DNA of 22,897 bases from assembly GCA_947311335.1 (NCBI GenBank), contig CAMZKR010000068.1, positions 1 through 22,897 of the forward strand, read 5' to 3'. How positions within the stretch are numbered: the stretch's first letter is position 1; each line of letters opens with the position of its first letter. The position numbers and the translations under genes are program-made. Origin of the DNA: an uncultured bacterium. Lineage in GTDB: Bacteria; Patescibacteriota; Gracilibacteria; BD1-5; UBA6164. The notes below the pieces were generated by a model. That model made no database searches. It saw nothing but the letters and a program-made list of their open reading frames with translations, and was not told the origin of the DNA. Below are positions 1-10,595 of this stretch, piece after piece.

Positions 1-51
1 AGAAATATATGATGTAATAGTATAAAATAGATTTAATTTTTATATTTATAT

Positions 52-2595
52 ATGAAAAAGTTAATAATAATACTTTTTACACTTATAGTTTTTTGAATAA
101 ATTTTGTGTATTCTGCAGTTAATGTAACAAATTGTTCAGCCCCTAGTAATACGGATTGAACTCATAATAAATATGTTTGATGAGTTTGAATTCCTTGAAC
201 TTGTGCTAATCATAATTTTTATAACAGTTTAACATTTACAGTTGTTGGAAATAGAGCTGATACAAATGGGGAAAATTTTAAAACATCTTGTTGAGTAAAT
301 GGGTTTCCTTTTAGTTTTACGGAAACAGCTACAACAGTTACAGTTCATTGTATTACAAGAGATGATATTGCACCAACACTATTAGATGTTACAGTAACAC
401 AATTAAGTTGAATTAACCTACTTGCAAATAATGCTCAAATTACAAATTTAACTGTTTGAGTTAATGGAGGAGCTCCTATTACTAATATCCAAGCTGAATT
501 TGAAGATTCTTCAACTTGTTGATGAAATTTTATAAATAAATCATCAAGTAGTTCTCCTTTAAATCATTTTTTTGATATAAGTGAAGTAAATATATGATGT
601 GATTTTAATGCAGCTTGATTCAGAAGATATGATTTTAACATAACTAATATAACAGATGAAGCTTGAAATACTTTAGCAGCACCTATAAATTATTTTTATA
701 ATGTATATGCTAACACTAATAATATATGAACATCATCAATTAATTTAGTAGAAAGAAATAATCTTGAATTAAATACAAATTATTCAGATGGTGTATTAAA
801 ACCTTTAAATGTAGAACTTAAAGATATATATTGAAATGAAATAATTCCAGCTGCACCTATAAGTAGAACAATAGGATTTAATATTAATAGAGATAATACT
901 ATGTATTTAGATCAATATACAAGAACTTCATCTAGTTCTATTATTTTAAAAGATACATTAGGAACAGTTGTTAGTGGGATATGAAATTGAACAGATATTT
1001 TAGCTAATCAAATTTCAGCAACATGATTTTATCCTTTAGGAGTTAGAGTTTATACTCCTACTGCTAATTCTGTAACTTGAGGAAAAATATCTGATATAAA
1101 TGCTCATTATACTATTAATAATATAACTACAGATATAACAGATACTTTATGATGAACAAATCTTTGAATACCAATTACAAATACTAATAATATACAATTT
1201 AGATTCAACCCTTTATTTCAGACAACGATCTCCTGAGATATATTTGATTATTGATTTTTAGAATGAGTAAAACAAAATTCAAGTTTACAAATTCAAGCAA
1301 ATACCTGAACTACACCTCCAAGATCTGTATTTATAAAATTTAGCTCGGGATCAACTAATCAAGATAATCCAGATTTAACTCTTAGTTTATCTGGAAGTAT
1401 GTTACCTGATTTTGTATCCCTTAGGGCATGAATTACTTCTTTTAATAATTTACTTGATCCATATTTTAATAATTTATGATTAGTAAATTATGATACTAGA
1501 TTGAATATTTCATCATGAGCAACTATTAATTCTATAACAAATAGTACTTTTTCTACTCATATAGCTTATAATTTATGAGGATATAGTATAACACAAAATT
1601 CAGATATAATATGAAAACCTAGTTACCATTCATTAATAAGTTCTTGAACTACATCTGCAGTATGAATTAAAATCTTAGGTATATCTTCTACTACAAAAGA
1701 AAAAACACATGAATTAATTATAAATCAAAATATGGATGATATACATATATTATGAAAATTAGATAAAACAATAACAAAAAGAGATTTAAAAAAGAATATT
1801 TTAACTTTTATTAAAAATATATTACCAGATCAAAATGATGTAGATATTAGTTGAACTATTGATATAAAAGATTTAACTTGAAAAAAATGGTTAAATATAG
1901 ATTGAAAAAGGATTTATAATAATAAAATATTGTATTTCTGAGATACTTGAGGAATCGTGCATTTATGAAATAATGATGAACTTATTGAATGAAGAAAAAC
2001 TATAATTATTGAATGAATGGATTTATATATTGAAGATGATATGTATTATTGAGATATAGAAAAAGATATACTATGAATAATAGTACTTAGTGATATAAAT
2101 TGAAATGGTTGAAATATATATATAGATCCAAGTGTAACAAATATTGTATGAACAATGTATGCAGATAAAGCATTAATAAGTTATAATTGATTAGAATTAT
2201 GATGATGAATGGATCAAAATCTTTTAAAAAATCAATTACATATATATGGTTCAATTTTTAGCGAAAATACTTTATGATGATCTATTAATAATATATGTCC
2301 ATATTATATAACATCTGGGGATTGTATTACTTGAAATAATCAAGAAAAAAGAATGGAGGCTCAAAAATATGATTTAAATTATTTAAGAAGATATTTTATA
2401 ATTTGAGGAGAACCAGTTAATTGATGAAAAGTTATATGATGATGAACTTGTCCTTTATGAGTATGTTCTTGAGAAAATTGAAATTTTGTAAGAGTAATAA
2501 CTAATTTAGTGACGGATCCTCTTGCAAAATATCCAGTAGTTATAGAATATAATCCTTTGCAACAAACAACTCCTCCACCTTTATTTGATAAATAA
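52..2595 (+). CDS. Large secreted surface protein (847 aa, function unknown)
   Basis: Read with UGA as Gly this is one uninterrupted frame from ATG to TAA. Residues 1-22 (MKKLIIILFTLIVFGINFVYS) form a clear Sec signal peptide. The mature protein is rich in Asn, Thr, Ser, Ile and Gly. Its N-terminal third carries spaced cysteines (NCSAP, GTCANH, TSCGVN, STCGGN, GCDF) that could form disulfides outside the cell, and it looks like repeated beta-sandwich units. The C-terminal third contains beta-rich stretches (VTNIVGTMYADKALISYNG, KNQLHIYGSIFSENT) of the kind I associate with large CPR cell-surface proteins, then a Gly-rich Cys segment and a proline-rich tail (QQTTPPPLFDK). I see no sortase motif, enzyme motif or C-terminal membrane anchor. 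The role is inferred to be surface structure or adhesion to a host cell. No Shine-Dalgarno precedes the start, which was chosen because the signal peptide begins there. Confidence 0.8.
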
Positions 2596-2635
2596 AATAA
2601 ATAAAAAGCTAGGTAAAACTAGTTTTTTATTTATT
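2596..2635. terminator. Bidirectional rho-independent terminator between surface protein and rpoD
   Basis: A 17-bp stem (arms 2596-2612 and 2619-2635, loop gtaaaa) contains a ctag core flanked by an A-tract on one side and a T-tract on the other, with a single G:U pair. It sits directly after the TAA of the plus-strand gene and its right arm touches the stop codon of the minus-strand rpoD. It can therefore end transcription from both directions. Confidence 0.85.
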
Positions 2636-3948
2636 TAAAAGAATTTTATTTTATCAGCATTTGGATGTTCTTTTAATTTTTCTAATGTTTTAGCTTCTAT
2701 TTGTCTTATTCTTTCTCTTGTTACTCAAAATTCTTTTCATACTTCTTCTAGAGTATGTACATCTCAACCATCAAGTCAAAATCTCATTATGATAATTTTT
2801 CTTTCTCTAGGAGTTAAAAAATCAAGCATTTCATATAAATTTTCTTTTAATAAATTCATATTGGTTTGTTCATCGGGGGTTTGTGTTTTATCATCTTCTA
2901 TAAAGTCTCAAAGAGAAGTATCTTCTTCACTTCATACAGGAGTATCAAGACTAAGTATATCTTGAGATATTCTCATTATTTGTCTTACTTTTTTAATATC
3001 CATATCAAGTTCTGTTGCTAATTCTTCCATAAGAGGTTCACGAGTCAATTCTTGAGTTAATCGTCTATAAGTATGTGTAAATTTATTAATAGTTTCTATC
3101 ATATGAACAGGAACTCTTATTGTTCTAGCTTGATCTGCAATAGCTCTTGTGACTCATTGTCTTATCCACCAAGTTGCATAAGTTGAAAATTTAAATCATT
3201 TATTTGGATCAAATTTATCTACTGCTCTAAATAATCAAACATTTCCTTCTTGAATTAAATCAAGTAATCAAAGTCATCTTCACATATATTTTTTAGCAAT
3301 AGAAACTACCAACCTTAAATTAGCTGCAGCTAATTTTTTTCTAGCTTCTTGGTCTCAAGCTTTTATTTTTCTTCATAAACTTATTTCTTCAGCAGCATTT
3401 ATTAAATCAACTCGTCATATTTCATTTAAATACATTCTTATAGAATCATCACTTATTTCTGATAATGATATAGTATTTGATTTATTTTTTTTATTTTTCT
3501 TATTACTTTTATCAAATAAATTAGCTTTATCAAGATTATCAACAATTTTTATTTTTAATTGTATGAATTGTGTATATATTTCATCTAAAAAATCTAAATC
3601 ATCTTCCGCATTAGGAATAGCTTTCATTAATTCATCTTGAGTTATACGTCATTCTTTTTTTCACTTTTTCATTAATTCTTGAATTTCTTCTGGAAATTTA
3701 TTTAAAATATCTTCATCAATACTATTGTCTACAAATTTTTGTATTCATTTTCATATCCTTCTTTTATCTTTATTTCTGTCTATAGGCATCTTTTTTAACC
3801 CCCTATCTTTTTTTATTACTTCTATTTCTTTAAAATCATTGTTTTTAAATTTCTCTTTTTTATCTTTTGTAAATAAAGAATCTATATCTATTTCTTCTAT
3901 TTTCGTATTATTTTTTTTATTGTTTTGTAAATTTTTTTTTGTTACCAT
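2635..3948 (-). CDS. rpoD: RNA polymerase primary sigma factor RpoD (sigma-70)
   Basis: A 437-aa frame holds the primary sigma factor regions in order. Region 1.2 is seen as SIRMYLNEIGRVDLI, and region 2 has the core-binding and -10-recognition helices (AAANLRLVVSIAKKYMGRG, then STYATWWIRQGVTRAIADQ). Region 3 includes LTQELTREPLMEELA. Region 4 has TPRERKIIIMRFGLDGG and the -35 helix EEVGKEFGVTRERIRQIEAK. The first ~130 residues are a Lys/Asp-rich extension replacing region 1.1. The protein directs polymerase to housekeeping promoters. The ATG at 3948 was preferred over an in-frame TTG at 3990 because the -10-like TATAAT lies between them. The gene follows dnaG in the usual order. Two CGA codons align to conserved Arg positions, so CGA reads as Arg here. 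UGA codons fall on conserved Gly. Confidence 0.95.
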
Positions 3949-3960
3949 ATTATTGAAGTT

Positions 3961-3990
3961 ATTATATAGAGATATATTTATATAATACAA
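3961..3990 (-). promoter_or_regulatory. Candidate rpoD promoter with very short leader
   Basis: On the minus strand TTGTAT (3990-3985) and TATAAT (3966-3961) are separated by 18 bp. The -10 box ends only 12 nt before the rpoD ATG, so the transcript would have a leader of about five bases. The sequence is extremely AT-rich, so chance matches are possible. Confidence 0.35.
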
Positions 3991-4022
3991 AAAAACCTTC
4001 TTTTAAATTTTATAGAAAGAAG
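3989..4022 (-). terminator. Weak hairpin plus T-run between dnaG and rpoD
   Basis: Reading the minus strand, CTTCTTT (4022-4016) pairs with AAAGAAG (4003-3997) across a 12-nt loop and is followed by G and then seven T. It lies in the 173-nt gap after the dnaG stop. It could terminate or attenuate dnaG transcription so that rpoD depends partly on its own promoter. The stem is short, so this is tentative. Confidence 0.4.
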
Positions 4023-4121
4023 TAATAGTATTATTATTTTATTATTTTCATTTATTTTGTGTAAAAAACTGATTTTCAGATAGATTATATAAATTAAAAG
4101 TATTTTAGCAAGAAAAAAATC

Positions 4122-5783
4122 TTATATTATTTTTTCTTTTTTAGCTATTTTTATTATCTCTGAATATTTTTTAAAAGCATTTATATCATCTTTTTTCATA
4201 CGTTCTTTTAATCTATTTGTTATTTTATTGTAAGAATCTTTATTTATTTTTTTTATTAAATTTTCTATTTTATTTTGTATAGCTTGTTGGTTTTCTTTAT
4301 TATTTTCTATCATTAATATAATAGCTCTATATTTTTCTTTTTTACTTAATTCTAAAGATTGTATAAAGTCTTTGGGTTTTTCTAAACAAGCTATTAAATT
4401 AAAATCTACTTCTTTTTTAAAGATTATTTTTTTATTAAAGATTTTTAATAATTTGTTGTGTTTTAATATATATCATATAGAAATATCAGTTATAGAAAAA
4501 TCTATTTTTTTATGTTCTCATATTTTTATTTCTTTTTTTAAAAAAAATCTATTTAATTTATCATAAATAATTCTTTCAGATATATCGAGTAATTTAGATA
4601 TTTCTTTTATATAAAATTCTTTTTCTATTTGATCAGAGTAAGAATTTATTATATTTAGTAAAATATCTAATAATTTTCTTTTTTCATCTATACTATTTAT
4701 ATTAAAATTGCTTTTTTTTATATAGTATCAAATAGGAGTTAGAGCATTTTCTATATATTTTCAAAAATCTTTTCATGATTTTATTACATCATCTGGATCT
4801 TTTCAATTAGGTAATAAAATTATTTTTATTTCTAATCATTTGTTTTTTAAAAGTTCAAGTGATAATTTAGTAGCTTTTTCTCAAGCATTATCTCAATCAA
4901 AACAAAGATACATTTTATTAGTTAATTTTTTTAAAATTTGTATATGTTTTTCTGTTAATGCTGTTCATGATACAGAAACTGTATTAAAAAAATTGGCTTC
5001 ATGTAATGAAATAGTATCCATATATCATTCAGTGATTATAACGTAATTTTTTTTTGTTATATTATTTCTAGCTGAATATAATCAATAAAGAATAGATGAC
5101 TTGTCATATATTTTTGAAGCAGGTGAATTTAAATATTTTGGTTCTCCTTTTCACACAATCCTTCATGCTAATGCCACAAAATCTCCTCGTTGATTTTGAA
5201 TTGGAAAAATAATTCTGTTGATAAATTTATCTTTTTTTGAATTTATATCTACAAATATTTTGGATTGATTTATGATATTTTTTTCATATCATTTATTTTT
5301 AAGATAATTATAAAGATTTAATCAACTGTCTGAATATCAAAAATGAAAATTTTTTATTGTTTGTTCTTTTATTCACCTATCTAATAAGTACTTTTTAATA
5401 TTAAAGTTATTTTCTAAGGCTTTTTTGTAATAATTTATTGCTGTTTTATAAAGAGAATAAATACTTTTTTTTACTTCAAATTCTTTTTTATTAAAATTAG
5501 TGTTTATCTTTATTCAAGTAAAATTTCAAAGTATTTCAATTGCTTCCTTAAAATCACAATTTTCAATATCCATTATAAATTTTAAAGATCATCATCATTT
5601 ATGGCAACCAAAACAATATGCTAATTGTTTTGATGGAGAAATAACAAAGGAAGGAGTTTTTTCACTATGTCATGGAAAAGGGCAAAGAGCTTTATAATTA
5701 ACTCAAGCTTTTTTTATATTTGTATATTTTGAAACAAGTTCAACTATATTTATAGCATTTTCTAAATCTTCAACTATTCACAT
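4122..5783 (-). CDS. dnaG: DNA primase DnaG
   Basis: A 553-aa frame. The N-terminal zinc-binding domain has ALCPFPGHSEKTPSFVI followed by AYCFGCHKGGD (Cys34, His39, Cys57, Cys60; the Cys-His spacing is CX4H rather than the commoner CX2H). The RNA polymerase/TOPRIM core follows, with FPIQNQRGDFVALAGR and PKYLNSPAS, then the metal-binding TOPRIM motifs IITEGYMDTIS, SGTALT and LCFDGDNAGEKAT. The Lys-rich C-terminal ~150 residues would be the helicase-binding domain. The enzyme makes RNA primers for lagging-strand synthesis. The start is ATG followed at once by UGA (Gly), which hides it from standard-code gene callers. rpoD lies downstream on the same strand, while tmk diverges upstream. Confidence 0.93.
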
Positions 5784-5831
5784 ATATTTCAATAATTTTA
5801 TTATTTAATTTAACATATTTTACAAAAGATA

Positions 5832-5860
5832 TTGAAAAATACAAATAAACACTTTATATT
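5832..5860 (+). promoter_or_regulatory. Candidate promoter for tmk and following genes
   Basis: TTGAAA (5832-5837) and TATATT (5855-5860) have exactly 17 bp between them, in the 129-bp divergent gap between dnaG and tmk. This is the best-spaced sigma-70-like pair seen in the gap. The predicted leader to the TTG start at 5913 is about 46 nt. Confidence 0.45.
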
Positions 5861-5912
5861 TTTAGAAAAATATTTAATATATTAATATATTTTAAGAAAT
5901 AATTTATTTATT

Positions 5913-6536
5913 TTGTTTATAGTAATTGATTGAATTGATTGAAGTTGAAAAGAAACTCAAGTTAAATTACTTGAAAAAAAATTAATTTCTATTTGAAAAA
6001 AAGTTTTAATTTTAAATTATCCAAGATATAATAATGAATCCAGTTTTTTTATTAGAAAGTATTTAAATGGAGAATATTCTACGCTTTCAGCTAAACAAGA
6101 AAGTATTTTGTTTGCAATTGATAGATTTGATGATTACCAAAATTATAAAAATGATATTTGAGATTATGACTATATAATTACTAACAGGTATGTTAGCTCT
6201 AGTATGTTTCATGGTTGATGTGATATAGAAGATAAAAAAGAAAGAATCAAATATATAGATTGGTTAGAGGATTTAGAATACAATATATTTAATATTCCAA
6301 AACCTGATAAAATATTTTTTCTAGATTTAAGTTTAGAAAAAAACTTAGAACTTATTGAAAAAAGATGAAAAAAGAAGGATATAAATGAATCAAATAAAAA
6401 TCATTTAGAAAAAGCTAGTAATTTAGCTAAAGACTTAGCTAAAAATAAAAAATGGATAAATGTAGAATGTGAAAAGAAAGGAATTTTAAGAAGCAGAGAG
6501 AATATAAATGAAGAAATATTAAAAAAAATAATTTAA
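5913..6536 (+). CDS. tmk: Thymidylate (dTMP) kinase
   Basis: A 207-aa frame. The N-terminus MFIVIDGIDGSGKETQ is the Walker A loop typical of thymidylate kinase, with three of its glycines encoded by UGA. NYPRY, IRKYLNGEY and the substrate-site segment ILFAIDRFDD follow, with the TNRYVSSS stretch after that. The enzyme phosphorylates dTMP to dTDP using ATP. No ATG exists in this frame upstream of the P-loop. TTG at 5913 is chosen because it gives the standard start two residues before the first beta strand; an ATT or ATA start cannot be excluded. The gene is followed four bases later by the yraN ATG, so the two are probably co-transcribed. Confidence 0.9.
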
Positions 6537-6540
6537 ATTT

Positions 6541-6900
6541 ATGCAATCAACAAAAAAGACATGAGATGAAGGAGAAATTATTGCTATTAAATATCTTCAA
6601 AAAAATTGATATGATATATTGGATACAAATTTTAAATTTAGAAGATTTTGAGAGATAGATATAATCTCAAAAATAAATAATATTGTTGTATTCTTAGAAG
6701 TAAAATTTAGAAATAGTCTTAATTATTGAATACCAGAAGAGTCCATTACAAAGAAAAAACTTAAAAGATTAAAAAAAACAATAGAATATTATGTTATAAG
6801 AAATAAATTAGATTTTGAGAATATAAGATTTGATATTATAACAATTTTAAAAGAACAAAAAAGTTATAAACTCAAGCATTATAAAAATTTAGAGATTTAA
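6541..6900 (+). CDS. YraN/UPF0102 family predicted endonuclease
   Basis: A 119-aa protein, the normal length for the family. It opens with TGDEGEIIAIKYLQKNGYDIL, then NFKFRRFGEIDIISK and VVFLEVKFRN. The conserved acidic residues and the EVK motif match the restriction-endonuclease-like core of the UPF0102 family, which is related to Holliday junction resolvases. The precise cellular substrate of this family is not settled. It begins four bases after the tmk stop and ends 64 bases before gdhA. Confidence 0.85.
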
Positions 6901-6928
6901 TTTTTTAGGTTTTTTTAAGGTTTTTAGT

Positions 6929-6934
6929 TATAAT
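6929..6934 (+). promoter_or_regulatory. Candidate -10 box upstream of gdhA
   Basis: A perfect TATAAT lies 30 bp before the gdhA ATG, in a T-rich spacer after yraN. No convincing -35 box is visible at the right distance, so the evidence is the hexamer and its position only. Confidence 0.3.
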
Positions 6935-6964
6935 CACTATGTTTTTATTTTCTCAATAAAAAAT

Positions 6965-8227
6965 ATGTTGGAAAAAAATATGCAGAGTATTTTGCAAAAT
7001 GCTAGAAAGCAAATGAAAATAGCTTGTGAAATATCTAAAGAATGTAGTATAGATATGAATGAATTTGAGATAATATCTCATCCCAAAAGAGTGATTGAAG
7101 TAAATATTCCTGTTAGAATGGATAATTGAAGTATAAAAACTTTTATATGATTTAGAAGTCAACATAATGATTCAAGATGACCTTTTAAAGGTGGAATCAG
7201 ATTTCATAAAGATGTTTCAAAAGATGAAGTAAAAGCATTATCTATGTGGATGAGTTTGAAATGTGCTGTTATAGATATACCCCTTTGATGATGAAAATGA
7301 TGAGTTATAGTAAATCCAAAAGAGTTATCTAATTCAGAACTTGAGAGACTTAGTAGATGATATGTTAGAAGTATTTATAAATATATATGACCATGACAAG
7401 ATATACCAGCTCCAGATGTAAACACTACTCCACAAATAATGGCATGGATGATGGACGAGTATTCTAGATTAGTTTGAAAGTATTCCCCTTGAAGTTTTAC
7501 ATGAAAACCTCTTACTAGTTGATGATCTAAGGGTAGATTTGAAGCAACGGCTAAATGATGACTTTATGTACTTGAAAAAATAATGGAACTTTATGGCTTA
7601 AATTTGAAATGAAAAACAATAATTATGCAATGAGCATGAAATGCAGGTTTAACTTTTGCAAAATTAGTAATAAAAAAATGAGCTATAATAGTTTGAATAT
7701 CTGATTCAAAATGATGAATATACAATGATAAATGATTAGATTTAACAAAATTACAAAATTTAAAATTTGAAAGAAAATCAGTTGTAGAATATAGTGATGC
7801 TGAGCAAATATGATGAAAAAAAATTTTAGAAAAAAAATGTGACATATTAGTACCAGCTGCACTTGAAAACCAGATTGATACTAATAATGCTCAAAAAATA
7901 CAGGCAAATATAATACTTGAATTAGCAAATGGACCAATTATTCCAGAAGCTGATGATATACTTGTGAAAAGAAAAATAATTGTTATTCCAGATATTTTAG
8001 CAAATTCTGGGTGAGTTATGGTAAGTTATTTCGAGCAAATACAAAATGATAGTAATTTTTATTGGGAAGAACAAGAAATAAATTCTAAACTTTATAAAAA
8101 AATAATATTTTCAACTGAATATGTATATAATATAGCAAAAAAATATAATTCTTGTCTTCGTTCTTGAGCTTTTATCATAGCAATGGAAAGAATTTTTAAT
8201 GCAATGCGTGATAGATGAGAAGTTTAA
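6965..8227 (+). CDS. gdhA: Glutamate dehydrogenase (Glu/Leu/Phe/Val dehydrogenase family)
   Basis: A 420-aa frame, the usual size of the hexameric bacterial and archaeal enzymes. The substrate-binding half shows SRGPFKGGIRFHKDVSKDEV, then MSLKCAVIDIPLGGGKGGVI with the catalytic lysine region, and DIPAPDVNT. The dinucleotide-binding half has the Rossmann motif IIMQGAGNAGLTFAKL, then DILVPAALENQI and ANGPIIPEA. It interconverts glutamate with 2-oxoglutarate and ammonia using NAD(P)H. Cofactor preference cannot be judged by eye. Five consecutive-or-near UGA codons encode the GGGKGG loop, one of the clearest proofs of the UGA=Gly code in the window. In a cell with reduced metabolism this may serve amino-acid catabolism rather than ammonia assimilation; that is inference. 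Confidence 0.93.
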
Positions 8228-8271
8228 AAAAGATTTTAAAATTAATTATTTATAATTAAAACTATAAATTT

Positions 8272-9468
8272 ATGTCAAGAAAAAAATCAGAAAGAGAGTT
8301 AGAGCAAATTGCTTGAAATTTAGAATATGGTAAAGAAAAATTAAAAGTTTTTATAGCTGACATTCTTCCAAATAATTGTTGTAAAAGAGCAAACATGAAA
8401 GATAGAATGATAGAAGTAGAAAATCTTGTTAATACTTTTGGATGAATTGTTATTTTAAAACATATTCAAAAAAGAGGTATCCCTGATTATAGAACATATA
8501 TTTGAATTTGAAAACTTGAAGAAATCATAGATGAGATGAAATTAAAATGATCAAATTTACTTATTTTCTGAAATATATTAAAACCACACCAAATACATAA
8601 TATAAATGAGAAATTAAGATGAATTTGAGCAAAAGCATGGGATAGAGTAGATCTTATTTTGAAGATATTTGAAAAAAATGCAAAAACCAAAGAATCTATG
8701 TTACAAATAGAACTTGCAGCTATAAAATATATGTGACCTCGTATCTTTGGTATGTGAATGGAATTATCAAGACAATGATGATGAAGTAAACTTGCTAGAT
8801 GAAAATGAGAAACAAATACTGAAATAATGAAAAGGCATTTGAGAAAAAGACTTGTATCAATAAAAAAAGATTTAGAAAAATTTTCTAAAGTTAGAGAGCT
8901 ACATAGAGAGTGAAGAAAAAAGAAAGGATTTTTTACAATTTGAATTGTAGGTTATACTAATGCATGAAAATCTAGTTTATTAAATGTTTTGACTTGAAAA
9001 TGAGTTTTAGAAGAAAATAAACTTTTTGCTACACTTTGAACAAGTGTTTGAAAGATGTTTATAAAAAGTGAAGAAATAGATAAAGGTTTTAAAAATAAAT
9101 TTAGAATTTGAGAATATGAATGAATAGAAATACTTTTAAATGATACAATTTGATTTATAAGAGATTTGCCACCAAATTTAATAGAAGCTTTTAAAAGTAC
9201 ATTAGAAGATTCCATAAAATCAAATATACTTTTACATGTAATTGATTCAAATGATAACAAGGCTGATGAAAAAATAAAAGTAGTTGATGATATATTAGAG
9301 AAAATTTGAGCTAAACAAAGAAAACTTTATGTTTTTAATAAAATAGATTTGATTGATAATATTAAAAATCTAGAAACTAAATTTATTAATTTAAAACCAA
9401 TATTTGTAAGCAGTTATAAAAGAAATTGACTTAATAAATTAAAACAAGAGATTTTAAAAAAGATATAA
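8272..9468 (+). CDS. hflX: Ribosome-associated GTPase HflX
   Basis: A 398-aa frame. The N-terminal HflX domain has RTYIGIGKLEEI and KAWDRVDLIL, followed by the Gly-rich loop near residues 155-180 (SRQGGGSKLARGKGE). A coiled linker leads to the G domain: G1 IGIVGYTNAGKSS (P-loop at about 227-234), the G2 region FATLGTSV, G3 NDTIGFIRDLP and G4 VFNKIDLID. HflX binds the large ribosomal subunit and splits stalled or hibernating 70S ribosomes. The length matches the family. A short AT-rich gap of 44 nt separates it from gdhA. A strong terminator overlaps its stop codon. Confidence 0.93.
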
Positions 9469-9500
9469 AAAACCACTTTTTATAAGTGGTTTTTTATATC
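9462..9500. terminator. Bidirectional terminator after hflX
   Basis: A perfect 17-bp stem (9462-9478 with 9484-9500) around a 5-nt loop, with core ccactt/aagtgg and A/T tracts on either side. It begins inside the last codons of hflX and ends 6 bases before the stop of the opposing coiled-coil gene, so it serves both. Confidence 0.9.
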
Positions 9501-9506
9501 TTTTAA

Positions 9507-10457
9507 TTATTCAACATCTAAAACTCAATCTAGTTCTAATTCTGCATCTTCTACTCTTTCTTCAATTATCTCTTTTAAGGCAGTTATTTGAGATATAAGT
9601 TTATTTTTTTTCTCTTTAGAAATTCTTGTATTTTTTTCAAGTCTTTCTAAAATTACTTCAATCTTTCATAAAATCTTCTCAAGTTTACTATCAGGAAGCC
9701 TTTCTAACTTAGTACCCAATCTTTCTATAAATTTTTCTTTATATTTTATAATAATATTAGCTCTTTCTCATCTAAATTTTAATCTAGCTTCCATGTTTTC
9801 TTTTCTTAATTCAAGATTAGCTTCAAAAACTTCTTTTCTTTCTTCTAATAACTCTAATGCATCATCATTACCTTCCAAAGCATTTTTTATTAATATATTA
9901 TTATTTTTTATTAACTCCTCTAATTTCTTTCTAAATTCTTTTCTTTTTTCTTCATCTTTTAAAAAATTTTTATATTCATCTCTTAATTCTTTTAAAGCTT
10001 TTCTATGTTTTTCTCTTAATTCTTTTATATTTTTCTTTACTTCATCATTTAATGAAGAAAAAACTTCTTTAAAACTTTCTTTGTTTTCTTTTCTAAATTC
10101 TTTTCTATTTTCTTTAGCTTCTTTCCAATTTACCCTTAAAACTTTATTTCTTTCAATAGCAGCTCTTCTGATTTCTAATTTAGTTCATTTTGTATTTATT
10201 TTTAAATTTAAGTTGGATTTCTTTTTTTTCATTTCTTCTTTTCTTCTTTTTATCTTATCAAGAATCATTTGTCTTCTGTTTTTTTTCTGATCATTTAAAT
10301 TAACTTTAATAGAATCGGTATTATTACTTGCTTTTACAGACATGCTCATATCACTATTAGTTGCAGTAACTGAAAGAGAGTCAGCAAAACTAGTAGAATT
10401 TAAAATTAATAACAATATTCAAGAAATTATAATTAAAAATCTTTTTATATTAAACAT
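9507..10457 (-). CDS. Secreted, highly charged coiled-coil protein (possible CpxP/Spy-like)
   Basis: A 316-aa frame. Residues 1-26 (MFNIKRFLIIISGILLLI, then NSTSFADS) form a Sec signal peptide ending in an Ala-Asp-like cleavage region. A short Ser/Thr/Asn stretch follows. The rest is almost entirely Lys/Glu/Arg/Leu helix with heptad character (for example RKALKELRDEYKNFLKDEEK, then KRKEFRKKLEELIK), ending in an acidic tail. It is exported and probably acts outside the membrane. The family was not recognised. Long charged helices, export and a location behind an OmpR-type two-component system recall CpxP/Spy/LTXXQ envelope chaperones, but the LTXXQ motif itself is not seen, so this is an analogy. 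The Lys-rich composition creates a long antisense open frame that is not a gene. Confidence 0.75.
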
Positions 10458-10574
10458 AATAACAAAGTTAAATAATAAATATTATAAAATTATATTTAAT
10501 TAAAGCCACAAGTTTATACTTAATTATTTGTATTAATAAAAATATAATTTTACTATATTTAGTATACTTATAAA

Positions 10575-10591
10575 GTGTAAGAAAAGTGTAA
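10575..10591. promoter_or_regulatory. Tandem GTGTAA repeat, candidate response-regulator operator
   Basis: GTGTAA occurs at 10575-10580 and again at 10586-10591, an 11-bp period (one helical turn), inside a longer match of gtgtaagaaa. Two half-sites on one DNA face are how OmpR/PhoB-family regulators bind, and the layout resembles the CpxR box GTAAA-N5-GTAAA. It lies five bases beyond the kinase stop and about 118 bp upstream of the coiled-coil gene, whose transcription it could control. Binding by the neighbouring regulator is inference. Confidence 0.4.
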
Positions 10592-10595
10592 GAAA

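Noticed and set aside
6941..6961. A tiny frame MFLFSQ just upstream of gdhA, considered as a leader peptide.
   Set aside because: Six codons with no regulatory residues and no hairpin behind it; easily chance.
7280..7320. Clusters of tgatga considered as microsatellites.
   Set aside because: They are in-frame Gly-Gly codons of conserved loops, explained by the code and protein sequence.
9793..10290. A 165-codon Phe/Ser/Leu-rich open frame on the plus strand, looking like a membrane protein.
   Set aside because: It is exactly antisense to the Lys/Glu-rich coiled-coil gene; reverse-complemented Lys and Glu codons give Phe, Leu and Ser. The minus-strand frame has a signal peptide and full length.
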